A stretch of 64,000 nucleotides of DNA from Gyrodactylus bullatarudis (Eukaryota > Platyhelminthes > Monogenea > Gyrodactylidea > Gyrodactylidae), in NCBI GenBank assembly GCA_012064415.1, contig SSNU01000279.1:62001-126000 (forward strand). The letters run 5' to 3'. A program made the position numbers and the translations under genes. Numbering within the stretch: position 1 is the stretch's first letter; each line of letters begins with the position of its first letter. Below, one piece after another: positions 45,636 to 58,324 of the stretch. The notes beneath the pieces were generated by a model that searched no databases, had not been told where the DNA came from, and saw nothing but the letters and a program-made list of their open reading frames with translations.

Positions 45636-48600
45636 ATGAATTCATCAGCTGTTACGAATATAGCTCTCTTCAGTTTTCATCATAAGAGAGGCGTTACTGT
45701 AATTCTTTTTAATGATTCTAGACTGACAAAATATTCCCTTCTAATAATGAAGGCTCTTACCCTTTTAAACTGAGTGAATTACCCCATTTCACGTTGCCAG
45801 ATGGAGCTCACAACTTTGATTCAGAAACTTTTACATTCATTTTACCATCTATTGAAGATTCAAATCAAATTTTCTTTTGTCTTGTTATCTATCGTCAAAT
45901 TAAAGCATCAGAATATAAGCTTTTATCTGATGAGGATACAAGAAACTCCATTCAAAGATCTTATCTTGTCATTATGCGAGTTGTAAGTGTTGTTTATTCT
46001 TAATTAATTTTAACAGCCTTTATTCAATCATCTCAAAAAATTTGCCTCAAAGCTTTTTGAAGAAATCTTATCGTCAGAAACTGTCGCCGAATTAAATGAA
46101 CGTTTTGAGCTTTCTTATGGAAAATTAAACGAATCGATCAACGAAACATTGAATTGTCCAAAACTCTATAACCTCTCGTTGAATAATGAATCAAACATTC
46201 TTGACTTGATAATAACTTATCAGAGAGATGTCCTGGTCATTTTTAAAGCTATTCTATTAGAACGTAGGATTTTATTTAATGGAGATTCTGCTGGGCTTAT
46301 AACAAATTGGATTTTATCATTACTCAATCTATTTCCCTCTCTCCTTGAGTGTGGAATTCAATCTAATAGTTATAATTTACCTTGGATGAAGGACAAGTTA
46401 TGTTGGCCTTTATTAAAACGTTACAAACCCGAAGATGAACCTAATTCAACTTTGAGTGATAATGCAACTGATCTGAATGAATCTTCTGGGAATAGTTCTA
46501 AGGTGGAAAATCAATCTTTACGTTCACATAGTTCACTTAACAGTCTAATGAATCAGTTCTCAAACATTGGTTCATCCCAGAAAAACGATAAAGTCCTAAA
46601 GAATGAAGGCTTCATATCTACCCAGCAGCTGTGTAACATCATTTTGAAATCTTCTCAACCATCTATTGTGGAAGAAGAGACTTGTAATCCTTTTCTGACA
46701 GATGTCACCGGGTTTCCTTTGGCTATTTTCTCCAAAGTGAGTTGATTGAATGAAATATTCCACATGGTTGATTTTTATTGCCTTAACTTTTTAAAATATC
46801 TCTCTTTCAATCGTAGCAATATAAACTCTTACCATACCTACCGTTGACAAGATTTTCTGATATTATCGATGAAGAAAAAATCTTGATCAATACATCAGAA
46901 CAAGTGATAAACTCGGTAAAGTCATCCGAGGAAGAATGTCAAGTAGACGAAGAAAATTCCAGAATCATCAAAAATATTATAACAGAGCACTATCTTGTCG
47001 ATAAAAAATTGAGAGGTTTCATCGCAGGTGCGACAAATCCATTGTTTGCACAAAAAAGAGATCTCTATGATATACAAGTTGTTTCACTTCCATCTGCATT
47101 TAAGACTGCTCTCTCCCGGGAAGTTTATGATGTTCTTGCAGAATCTGAAAAGGAACTCAATCAACGTACAAATTTGAATAATCAAATCAATTCGCCCTCA
47201 CAATTTCTCATGGTTAGTTAAATTATAATTTTCACATTTATCATAACAATTTTTGAAAGCAACCTGTTTTGTAAGAAAAAACAAACTACTTTTTGTGTTT
47301 GGATTATCTTAACTCAGTATTCATTTATCAACGAATTTCAAATTATCTTGTCCAATAAACCCATGAAATCACGCAATGTAGTCCTCATTAATTATTTCCA
47401 TAGTACGTGACCGACAAACAAAATTTGATTCAATTAAGAACGTACTGTATATAATTCGTATGTTGTAATTTCGATTGAAAGATCAGCTATCATTATTTTA
47501 ATTATAGAGTGTTATCAAAATTCCTATTTTTCTAATATTTTATTTTATATTGAGTGAATATTCTCATAATGACAATCACTAGAAGAACGAAGATCAAGTT
47601 AACAATTTATTTGAAAGTTAATATGACAATTTAAAAATGACTTATTTTTCAGAAAATTAGGAAAATTTTCAAAAAAAAATGTTTTTTTTAAAAGTCCATT
47701 CAAAGAGATTAAAGAAAACAAGTTTAAAAATAGTTTTCCATTTTTAGTTTCTAAAACTAAGTCTCCTAAACTAAACGATGGTTTTTGAAAAATATTGCAT
47801 ATATTCGTTATCAGCGTATTATGAAACCATACAACATTTTCAATCTCATCAATGCCCCTTAAGGGTTAAAACTGAAAAATAGGATAGAATGGAATTTACC
47901 TGAGAAAATAAAAATTCACCAAAAATCTATTAATCCTCAATCATAATCGAAGAACAAGAGATTTTCTTAGAAATACATTAAAGTTTGTTGTTATGAATTC
48001 AATTGAGTTGGTTAAATCTCCAGACTCGTTTTAAAAAGATAAAATTGGATTCTCCTAACCTTATCATGTCAAAGTAACGTCTTTTTCTTTATTATCAGAC
48101 AATTTTACATTCTCTAATGCATGACATAAAATTATAATTTCAGGAAAAGATTGATCATTATTTAGTGAGCGATTATAACTAATTTAAAGTACCAATAGCA
48201 ATAATTAAATATAGCATTGAACCCAAAGGTAGCTTGCTTATAAACTGACTAGGTTGTCCTCTGGCATTTATTGGTTTCCTTTCAATAATCTAATTTTAAA
48301 TACAAGCTAGAATACGAGTTTGTCAGAAGTTAAGCAAAATAATTCTTGATCAGCAATTTATTTAACATGCATTACTCTTTTTTAATATGAGTTGATAATT
48401 CTTGAAGATGATTGATGAGAATTTTTCATAACTACAACTGTTCCCAGTATTTTGAAGAAACGCTTTTCATTACAAAAATAAAAGAGTTTATCATGCCATC
48501 TCTAAAGAGTTACTTTCTAAAAAGTGGACAAATGGCTATTGATTCTTTTCGCCCCTCAAGCTAGCATTTTTTAATACTAAAAAAATAAATACTTGTAAAA

Positions 48601-51600
48601 TTTAATTTATTCATACACTCTGATTGCTAGATGGAAACATTTGACAATAAAAATTAGAATAAAATGATAGATCTATTTGAGTTCTATTTCTACTCATTTA
48701 GATCCGCCTAAGATGTATGAAGAACCCAAAACAGTATCCGAATTTATTGAGAAAGTCCTTTTGAATTTATTTAGCTCCCTAAATATCTCTAATAAGCTCT
48801 AGATGAAATTTCATTCTGATCAAATTCGCGTCGCTAAACTAAAAAATTATCCCAAAAATAATCTGAATATGGTCTAGAAAATTTTTGATTTTGAGTAGAA
48901 ATCATTTAGGATTAATGAATTAATTGTCAATTTTTCAACATAGAGAAAATCTGCATTTGTTAAATTCCCAGAGATGGCCAAGACAAATCTCATCCATCAG
49001 TCAATCGAAGAGGAATATTCCAGTGAAACAAATACTTTGACATTACGCCATCTCTATCGTAATTCACGAAGGACATGTGAAAACCTCTCAAAGATCCTGG
49101 AACTATCCAGAATGGATCGAATATTTATTGATCATATCATAATGGTTTGTAACTCATGGATGAGGATAAATGTCACCCATAAGCCAAACAATCCTATCAT
49201 TAGCCAACAAAACAATGAAGAAATCAATAATATCCAAATAACTGACCAAATGGATGAGAAAATCAAAAAGAAATTTCCAGGTTAGTTTGATCAACCTCAT
49301 TTCTTGAGACATTAGGACTTATTATTCGATTTTATTTTATTTGTCGGATTATATTAACATTGACGGTAAAATAATTGAAAATAAGCCGGTTTAACCCGGT
49401 GAACTCATGTATAATCAATTTTTTTGAAGCACTATCTGTTTTTTAACAAATTAAATTCACAGGGACTTTACAAGCTTTTACTAGCTGAGTTCAAAGTGGT
49501 ACACATTCCAAATGAATAAATCTGTTTATTGTTTAGTTGATTATTGCTCAATAGCATATCATTTTGACAAAAATAAGATTTTAATCTCTGATATATAACT
49601 CAATTGTTCTTTTAATCTTTCTAGCTATCTAGATCAACAGATAAAAACTAATTTGACAATTGAAGTTAACCAAATTTATCCATTAACTCTTTGAAAATAA
49701 ACTACGAATAGTAATCAGATATAGGGTATCTCTTCAGAGTGATGAATCATCACTGATGATTTAAAAAAGATTTCATGTTTCAAACTTTATCATACTTTCT
49801 ATAAAGTTATCTAACATTTAGATCAAGAAAGCCTGGAAAATTGGATTAGAAAAAACTTTGAAAGTTACCTCCTCTCCCTATTACTCAACGCATATCAATG
49901 TGAAAATAGTAAGTGTCTGATATATTCACTCAAATAAAAGATTTATTTTCACAAAATCTATTCCGATTTAAAATTTCTCCAATTTTCATTCTTCTATGAG
50001 TCCTTTCAACTTTTTAGCTGAAAAATTGATGGGAGAAATAATCTTCAGAAAAAAATTATGGACATCTAATTTCGATTCGGCCCTAAATTTATATTTTTTC
50101 GAATTTTTTTATTGATTTGAAAGTGGCCAGAATCGAAATTTGACAAGATGATTCAGATTAGAAATTTGAAATAATCTAAACAACTCTAATTTCGTCTTTG
50201 AATTTAAACAAAGTCAAATGCACTATCTCTGAGATCAAATATCTCAGATGGGACTAGTTTTTGGAATCAGTTCCACCTTTGGAGTTACTCTTGGAAATTT
50301 TAGAATACATGAGGCTACTTTTGAGGTCAAGATTTTCGTTGACAAGGACCAAACATGTTGATATCTGTTCTATAGATTTTATTACTTTCGATCAAGATTA
50401 TAAATTATAATTTTATATTATAGTTTATTCAGAATACAAGTTTATATTTCTCTCTGTTATCGATCCCATTCAAATTTATATATTTCCCTTGAGCATGAAA
50501 TTAATTTTCATTCAAAATGTCATCCGAAAGAAATGCTCTTAATCTTTCTTGATGATTTTTTCTTTATTCTTGGAATACCCCTTTGATCTTGAAAATATTT
50601 TGAGAACCAGAATAATTATTCTCATATATATATATATATTTACATATATTTTAGAGGATAATTAATCAAAAAATATAGTTGGAATACATTATCGATTAAT
50701 TTTCAAAAAACTTCTTTTTTTAACACCACTACCAGACTATTCAATATTACTACTACTCAAGCATAAACAATTTAATATGTAGCTATTTATAGTATCCATA
50801 TTTGTCTCAAATTATTCCTAATCTATCTGTAATTTACATTTTATAGTCAATTTTGTAGAAAGAATCAGTTCTCATTTGATTGATCTTAAAGGGGGAGGGA
50901 AATTCATGTAGTATATCATTTGAAAACCTAGTTGACACCAATTTTACAAAAGATTCAATATTTTAATCCGGAAAGTCAGGAAAGAATTCCATAAACTTAG
51001 TGAAGCTCGTGAATTGTTGAAAAGAATCTCCGAGAGAGAAATCCAATCAGGTAAAAATTAGGACATTTTTTTGAATTTTATAAAAAGCTCCAAATTTTCC
51101 CTTTTTCAACGTTTGAGCTCATATTTTTCATCGATTTAAAAGATTTTATCTAGCCATCTTAAACTTTTCTAATATGGATCAGTTTCCTTCGTTATGAAAT
51201 TGAAGTGGTTCGATTTCAACCATAACAAATCTCTGTGCTCGAAGGGTAAAAAAGTGTCTTCATGTCAACTAGCCACAGCTATTCTCGATTTTTATGATTT
51301 TTACAAAAATCTCATTTTTTCATAAAGTTATCGAAATTTTCTAAGGATATTTTGGTAACTGATTCAAAATGTACTCTTTCCCTGATTTAAGAAAATAAAT
51401 TTTTTTTGAAATATTTAGAGACATTTTAATTTCGAGCTGGCTCCATTTTTTTGATTTTTTTTATATTTTTCTGATTTCTAGGTGTGAGAGGAATCAAGCG
51501 TTATTTTTTTCAAGGAAAATAATTAATCTTATTCATTTTTTGAAAAAACCTGTCATTTTGAAATAATCTTGGATCATAGTAATTTATCAATTTCCAAGCG

Positions 51601-54600
51601 GTGAAAATGATCGAAAAATAGGAAGAAGACTTTAACACGTAAATGGAGTGTTTCCTATTATCTCTACGATCATTTTTGGTTTTTTTGTCTATTGGCGATC
51701 TAGAGAAATAAAATTTGATTTCTCTCGCGTCTCCGAATTTTTCCAAAAATAGATTTTTTTCTTAAATCAGTGGAAGTCTAGATTTTGAATCAGATATCAG
51801 CAAATTTTAATGCCTAGATAAAAAAATGAATTTTTCAAAAATCATGAATTCCCAAATCCATCCAGAATAACTTTATATAATGATAACTGATCAGATATGA
51901 TGAAACAATTGAAGTTTAGTGGACTTACTGAGAATTGTCTCTTGCCTATTCTTAAAATTCCAAAATCTCCCTCACCTCTCATTTGGACACACTCATTCTC
52001 ATCATAGGCTCAAAGCCTCCCGCCACACCGGTCACTCTTTTCCCTGTCCCCTTTCATAATAACTTGACTATTATTTCAATAAAAATGTTTCCATTTCAAA
52101 AAAAAACAGACGGAACAGTCATTCAGGTTATGATGAAGAAAATCTTGGCTCCAATATAATTTTATTGACTTAGATTATTGCTTGAATGCCAGTAAATAAA
52201 ATTTGATTGAGAATCTCTCGAATTTAATATTAAATTTTTAACTTATCCTTTTCAAATTTTTTCTCTAGCAACACCCTCAGATTTCAACGTGTCATTTATC
52301 AATGCATTCCAAGAGACTAGATGCTTCCAAATATGGAAAAAGAACATTTCTATAACTAACCTTATGCAAGAATACAAGCCTGATCCTCAACTAAAGACAA
52401 GTGAAAACGTGAATATTAAAATGTTCATAATGAATGAGTTGTTATATTAATTATAATTACTAGAGCCTGAAAAATAGTAGCTTAAAAATCGCAAAATAGT
52501 ATACAAACAATGTAGAATAAATTATTATTTTTAGTATATTATATGATCTATTCAAAAGTAATGGGATTTGAAAATTAATCATTAATCATTTTATTGAAAT
52601 TTTTTATTAAAAATCTTCATCATGTTAAATCTATTGGTTTTGAAATATCTACGAGGTGACACATGCGATTGCATATTACAGTGAATTTTATAAGGGTATT
52701 GCTTTTTGAACTTTGAATCGAAAAATGATTCACCTCGCTCAATTTTTGATTGTATCGATAAATTTAGCATAATCTGATTGGTCGAGATTTCAAGGACCAA
52801 TCAGAATTAGGGATTATAACTAAACACGGCATGGGAATTTAAGTTACTAAAAATAGTTACTTAAAAGTTGAAATAGTATAAGAATAAATAGTAGTTTAAA
52901 AATAGTTAATTTTAGCAGGTTATAACTTCGGAACCCAGGGTAATATGCAACTTTAGTATCATTTAGTATCAACCTTTAACTATCATTTTTACATACAACT
53001 TCCTGTGTAATTTCGTAAAAATAGTCGTTTTGAGGCTCTGATTATAATTACTAGAGCCTCAAAAACTATTAAAATGCTTATTTTAAGCAGCTATTCCCTC
53101 TGTTCTGGAAACCATTTGAAACAACAAGTTTTCATATTATGGCATCAGGGTTCAAAGTTATAAGGTCTAAAAATGTATTATTTTGAAGATAAGGTATATC
53201 ATGCCATAGCAATGATCCCAATCCAAATTTTTCAAGGTAGAAAAAGGATTTTCAATGTTTAACAATAAGTTTAAAAATAACCTTGAAGATGATACCTGTG
53301 AGTAGTTTTTGCAAGACTGATTTTAGTAAATTATTTTCCATATTTCTCACTATGACACCAAACTTTACGAAACCTCCAAATTTCATTGTTACCTAGTTTT
53401 TCTGCATAACTAATTTGATTATAATATGAAATTGACTAAATTCTCATGATTATAAATTTTAAAATAAATACAGAATGAGCCAAGTTTGACAAATCATCCT
53501 GGATGTGAGTATCAGAAGGAGCTTTTATCCTATCAGGTCTTCGAGAATATAAAACAGTAAGTTTACGCATAAAAACGTGATCATTTCTCCTCTGATTTTT
53601 CTTCCCTCAAGGCTTAGCAATACAGCTGCAGACCAAGGGAGAGAATTAGTTCGCAAAAGTCTGTCAAATTTCCTTAAATTCGGAAGTGAGAATACACACA
53701 TGATATTTAATTATTTGAAATAAAAGATGTTTTTTATAAATTTCATCTATCAGATCACACAAATAAGGATCAACAATGTTGATTCAACATAGAGCTAATT
53801 GACATATTTTTCTGCAGATAGTCAGGAACAAATGTATTTTTGGGTTCCATTTTGAAATGAGCCAATAAGTTGCTTGGGAAAAAAATTAAATTTAGAATAT
53901 TGAAAATGCCACAATTTCCCACTTTTACAAACTTTGAGCTCAAATTTTTACTGATTTAAAAAAATTGAAATGTTAAAATTTAGGATCAAAATTAGACATT
54001 ATATTCGAATTTATCTAAAGAAGTTGATAAAAATTCGTTATTTTTGAAATCGAACCATTTTAATTTATTAGTTCATAGTTTAAAAGTTTAACTTTTTCTT
54101 GGATATGGCGACTTTTGCTCAAGCTCTATTGCTGGATTTGAATTCTTTGTCTAATTATGATACAAAATACCAGTTTTCATTAGCTTTCAAATAAAAAAAC
54201 TGAGAAAGCGTTGAAAAAGCGAAAATTTGGCGAATTCAAATTTTTTTTACAAAATCTTATGAGCTCAATTCATTGTGGAATTCAAACAATAAATAGTTTT
54301 CAATAAATAGTTTTCAATAAATTCTCATCTTTATGTTATATAGCTTTATGATATTCCCCAAACCTTCTGTATTGATTAGCTTTATTTCTGTACTCTGATT
54401 GGACAGAAATTTGAGATTATGAAACCATGAAAGTTTTATATGTGATCGATAAACTTCTACATTTTTCATTACTTTTCCATTTGTAAACAAATTTTAAATT
54501 CAAGTAAGAGTTTATTGAGTATGATTCATTTGTATTTTTTATTAATAAAAATAGTAAAGCCGTGTCATTTGTTACAAAATTACAAAGTTCTCAGTTTGAT

Positions 54601-56809
54601 TTCTACCTGACTTTGGTATGAAAAAATTCTCAACTACTCTAAATCTCGGCTTTGTTAAAAGTTTCCTTTAAAATTAAATTTGTTATTTATTTCTCCCCAA
54701 ATTTACTTGGAGACACAATGGTATTTTTATCATTGAAGACGAATCCCTTGGGTTGAGTTTCTTTGTTAATACTGCAGAGTATGAGGGATAGCAAATGTTC
54801 TCTAAATTAGCTACTGAAATTTCCACAAGTTTTTCTCCGCTAATCACTTCAATAGAAGCACCAAGTTTTTTTCAATTTAACTTAGCGATTTATAAATGAT
54901 GTCTGGCTATTTCGAATGCTTGGCAAATGTTGTAACCGAGATCAATCTTGATAAGTTTAGACGGCATGCTTTGCAATTGACAAACTAAAGATTTGGTGCC
55001 TCTAATATAGTATTTGAATCAGGACTTCTTTTGAGTACCGTAATAATTTATTCCTTTATATAACTCAAAGCAATATTTTAAATGAACATCTTTTTATTTT
55101 TTTACAGGAGACTCCTTCAAAACAACATGATACTAGTATGTATGCTTTTTTGTTATCTGTCTTCTCGTTAGTAACTTTCCGTCTGTTTTGTTCAAATTTA
55201 ATGTGTTTTACAATTATATATTAACTGAATGCATCTATAAACAGAATTAGTAACGCATGAAATAATTGATTTCTATTTATTTCTCCAACTCTTTTATTTT
55301 CAAATAATGTAATTCCTGCATGACAAATTTATATATGTTGATTGTATTATTTTTTTCATACAAAATTTGATACGTTTCACTGGCTCAAATATGGAACAAC
55401 AATAAATTCACAGTGTTTTTTACAACTATTTGAAGTCTCTTTTTCAATTTTTGATAGCTGAACAATGTTCAGGAATCAATTGTGGTTAGTGGTAGATTCT
55501 CAGCTGAATTCAAAAATAAATTAATCATGGGAATTACCTCATGTATTTTGCTGAGTTGCTTTAGACTCTAACCCGGTTTTCATATAAATACTGTGACAAT
55601 GCGGTTCTTCGAGCACTTCCTATCGAGTTCAGCCAGGATATCCATATTTTTTGATTTCATTAATTTCCATGTTTCTTTGTAAAATGATCGCAATAATTCT
55701 TTTTATCCTCAATTGATGGAATAGAATATTACGTCAATGTTGAAAAAAGACGTAGGATAATTTCCAAATCGGTTTCAACTCTCCATTATGATAATAAACA
55801 AACCATAGAAACTCATTCACTGACCAAGATATTATGCCAAGAATTTAATGATTAAGTAGAAAAATTTTGAATGAAAGAAGAAGATGCCAGGTTCTTTCTC
55901 ATAAATAAAGACCTTTATTTATATGGCATGTATCACACTGATGAATATGTCCGAAATAGGAATCTTTATTGGTAAAACAATCTGTTAGCTCAGCTCAAAA
56001 CCAATGTTACAAAACAACCAACCCAGTTAGTAAGAAATTCTTACTAAGAATTCATTTAAAATACCATTAAAAAGAAGTATACTTCAGAATAATTCTTGAA
56101 TTGATAGCCCTTATTAGAGAAAATTAAAAATTTCCAAATTGGACGTAAAGTATCAATCACTAGCATGATTCTAGGTTTTTTGAATTATGATCTAATATTA
56201 TTTACGTGCGATAAAAATGACTTGACCAGTCAGTGAAGAAAACCAAAATTCTTACAAAGAGCCTCTTAATTATAATTATTCATCAGTCTTCCTCATTTTA
56301 TTGATATTATTTCAACCAATTATTACCAAGCATTTTAGATGAAAATATTAAGCTCATGCAAGCAAGCAAATAGACCTTTTTATTCTATACCTTTTTCAGG
56401 TCTAGTTCGTAGAATGAAGAAGTCAATTTTGTATTTTTCCATTTTGTTTTTGTAGATTTTCACTTTAGTTTCAATCTCAGTCCTTTCAAGCTTTCAGAGA
56501 CTGACGAATGAAAAATTAATTCTGTAAAACTCTTGATCATGGTTGGTCAATGAAATGGAGAACAGAGTTAGAGTTAACCAAATTTGACTTGAAACAGAGT
56601 GAACCTCATGGACTCTCTAATTATCATTTGTTTTAGGTGAAGCTCAAAATTCTCCGTTTGTTGAAGATCTCACCACAAATTTCATCAAAAGTGTCAAGGC
56701 AGTCAAATCCCTTACAATGGGAGATTTCGAAACAAACAATTCCATCCCAAATCAACATCTACCATCACCCCCTGCAGTTCCTCCACGTCTTCAAAAGCAT
56801 AACTGTTGA
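45636..56809 (+). CDS. AVL9: AVL9 homologue (late secretory pathway, DENN-related)
   Basis: AVL9 proteins act in post-Golgi secretory transport and cell polarity. Ten exons join in frame: 45636-45698, 45722-45982, 46017-46736, 46817-47212, 48974-49280, 49822-49908, 52269-52408, 53474-53556, 53612-53685 and 56637-56809 (2304 nt, 767 residues). Family blocks in order: FSFHHKRGV at the start; LPHFTLPDGAHNF; IYRQIKASE; VPLFNHL; VLVIFKAILLERRILF; LLNLFPSLLECG; GFPLAIFSKQYKLLPYLPL; KLRGFIAGATNPLF; NWIRKNFESYLLSLL; FINAFQETRCFQIW; a C-terminal RELVRKSLSNFLKFG; and a Pro-rich tail ending RLQKHNC. Introns are 23, 34, 80, 1761, 541, 2360, 1065, 55 and 2951 nt; the large ones hold repeats. Exon 5 is the least certain start (acceptor CAGAG|ATG). 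AATAAA near 57052 may end the transcript. Confidence 0.88.
45699..45721 (+). other. 23-nt intron in AVL9
   Basis: It starts GTAATTCTTT and ends TGATTCTAG. It sits in phase 0 between FSFHHKRGVT and TDKIFPSNNEGSYPFKLSEL. Without splicing the frame shifts and ends at a TGA 30 codons later. With splicing, the conserved FHHKRG and LPDGAHN blocks of AVL9 are in one frame. Confidence 0.85.
45983..46016 (+). other. 34-nt intron in AVL9
   Basis: GTAAGTGTTG to TTTTAACAG, phase 0. It joins YLVIMRV to PLFNHLKKFA, matching the uninterrupted family segment VLSKLPLYGLL. Read through, it meets a stop. Confidence 0.85.
47808..48970. other. AVL9 intron with weak repeat C copy
   Basis: Intronic sequence. 47808-47875 resembles repeat C (CGTTATCAGCGTATTATGAA, CTTAAGGGTTAAAAC). 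Nothing else recognised. Confidence 0.45.
50976..51050 (+). CDS. Possible 75-nt cassette exon in AVL9
   Basis: Within the 2360-nt intron after exon 6, an open stretch reads RKEFHKLSEARELLKRISER and ends at CAG|GTAAAA. If spliced at AAAG|TC it enters and leaves in phase 1, so it could be included or skipped without frame change. Its acceptor is poor in pyrimidines and the AVL9 alignment needs no insert here. Confidence 0.28.
51375..51785. repeat. Repeat family B element with inverted ends in an AVL9 intron
   Basis: CCCTGATTTAAGAAAATAAA at about 51379 is mirrored by TTTTTTTCTTAAATCAGTGG near 51765-51782. The body contains the family B block GTGTGAGAGGAATCAAGCGT. Length is about 410 bp. Partial relatives lie at 28510, 34440, 18246 and 11256. 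Confidence 0.65.
52450..53059. repeat. Segment flanked by 18-bp direct repeats in an AVL9 intron
   Basis: TTATAATTACTAGAGCCT occurs exactly at 52450-52467 and 53042-53059. The enclosed 574 bp includes AAAATAGTAGCTTAAAA at about 52472 and a similar AAAATAGTTACTTAAAA at about 52850. This fits either an insertion with a long target duplication or part of a tandem array. Position 52450 lies about 40 bp past an AVL9 exon. Confidence 0.55.
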
Positions 56810-57213
56810 TATGTTCTATTCTCTTTTTTTATATGGTTATAAAAATTATAATAATTATTGCTGTAAATCTTTATTTGTTTGTTAAGACAAACTTTTATTT
56901 GATTTGTTACTGAAAGAAATAACTCCTTAGAGGTTCCATAATATAGATAAATGTATATTTACAGATTAAAATATGTAATGAATTAATTGCATAACTATGA
57001 AGATACCTAACATCGTAAAATGTATATGAATGTTTTTATTAATTGAATACAAATAAAGTTATCACTGCTCTGATTAATTTCCAAATTTCTTGACTTTTCT
57101 TGTAATTTTTGAAGCCAATAATGCTCGATTAAGCCAGAACTTCTCTGGTTTGGAAGATGTGAATTCTAGAAGAATTATACAAGTTGCTATCAGACTACAC
57201 CTATATAAACCTA

Positions 57214-57906
57214 ATTGACATGAAGATGAGCATTTACTATTTTTACATAAAAACTCGATATTTTTCTCCGGGTTCACAGGGAACAAATAATGAGCTGTGG
57301 ATATTTGAAGGAATTCTGAAAAAACCTCAATCTGACCAAAATTAGGCCGTTTTTTTCGAATTTCGAAAATGTATCAAATTTCCACTTATTCAACTTTCAA
57401 ATCCAAATTTTTTATCGATTTCGATGATTCTAAGCAGTTAAGTGATGATATTTGGGATCAACATTAGAAAAAGAATTCGAATTCACCTGCAAAAGTTCAC
57501 TGAAATTCGTCATTATTCTAGGAAATCGAACAATTTGAATTTTTCAATTATCTCGAAGGCAAATCTTTAACTTTTTCTCGGAAACAGTAAGATCCTCGCT
57601 ATCTCTATGGCCAAATTCGAGCTCTTCGTTCAATGTTGATTCCAAATATCATCCCTTAACTGCTTCGAATCATTCACAGTTTTTTTTGGTTCAAAAGTTG
57701 AAAAAGTGGAAATTTGGTGCATTTTCGAAATTTGAAAAACCGCCTAATTTTGGTGAGATTGAATTTTTATCGGAATTCTTTCGAACATTTACATCTTAAT
57801 AGCTCATTCCGTTTTAGAATTTAAAAAATTATTTTTTCCCTGTGAATCCTGAGATAAATATCGAGTTTTTTATAAAAATAGTTAATTCTCATCTTCATGT
57901 CAACTA
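57214..57906. repeat. Fold-back element, family A, second full copy
   Basis: The left end TTGACATGAAGATGAG (57216) and AAAACTCGATATTTTTCTCC are mirrored by the right end reaching CTCATCTTCATGTCAA at 57888-57903. The interior matches the 6.1-6.7-kb copy in GAATTTCGAAAATGTATCAA and in the mirror block near 57700-57740. It sits just downstream of AVL9. Confidence 0.85.
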
Positions 57907-58324
57907 GCTTTAGCTTGACGGAGTCTAAAATAGTTTTTCAAGGTCAGAAGAAGAAAATAAAAGTGAAAATATTTATTATTATGCATAACTGTGAATAAAT
58001 ATGTACAATACTGTATTGAGTTAAAAAGAGAAATCATTTGAGTACGCCTTAACAGACAACCAAGTGTAAGAAATAAATTTTTGTACACTAATATATTTAT
58101 AAGGTATAAATTATAAATAAAAATTAAACATAAAATTTTCTATTTAAGTCGTTTGCATCAATAAATAAAAGACCAACGGCTTGAAGCTGTTCTCCTATTG
58201 GTCAAATGATACCAGTGGTATTTTGAAAATCTCTCTATGGTATTTCTTCAACTTTACAAGCTTCACAGTATGATTCAAATAAAGGAAAAATTAATAAAAC
58301 TTAAAAATTCATCAATCATATTAT

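Noticed and set aside
55118..55136. Possible AVL9 micro-exon after TTTTTACAG
   Set aside because: Its phase is incompatible with both flanking exons and it reads into a stop.
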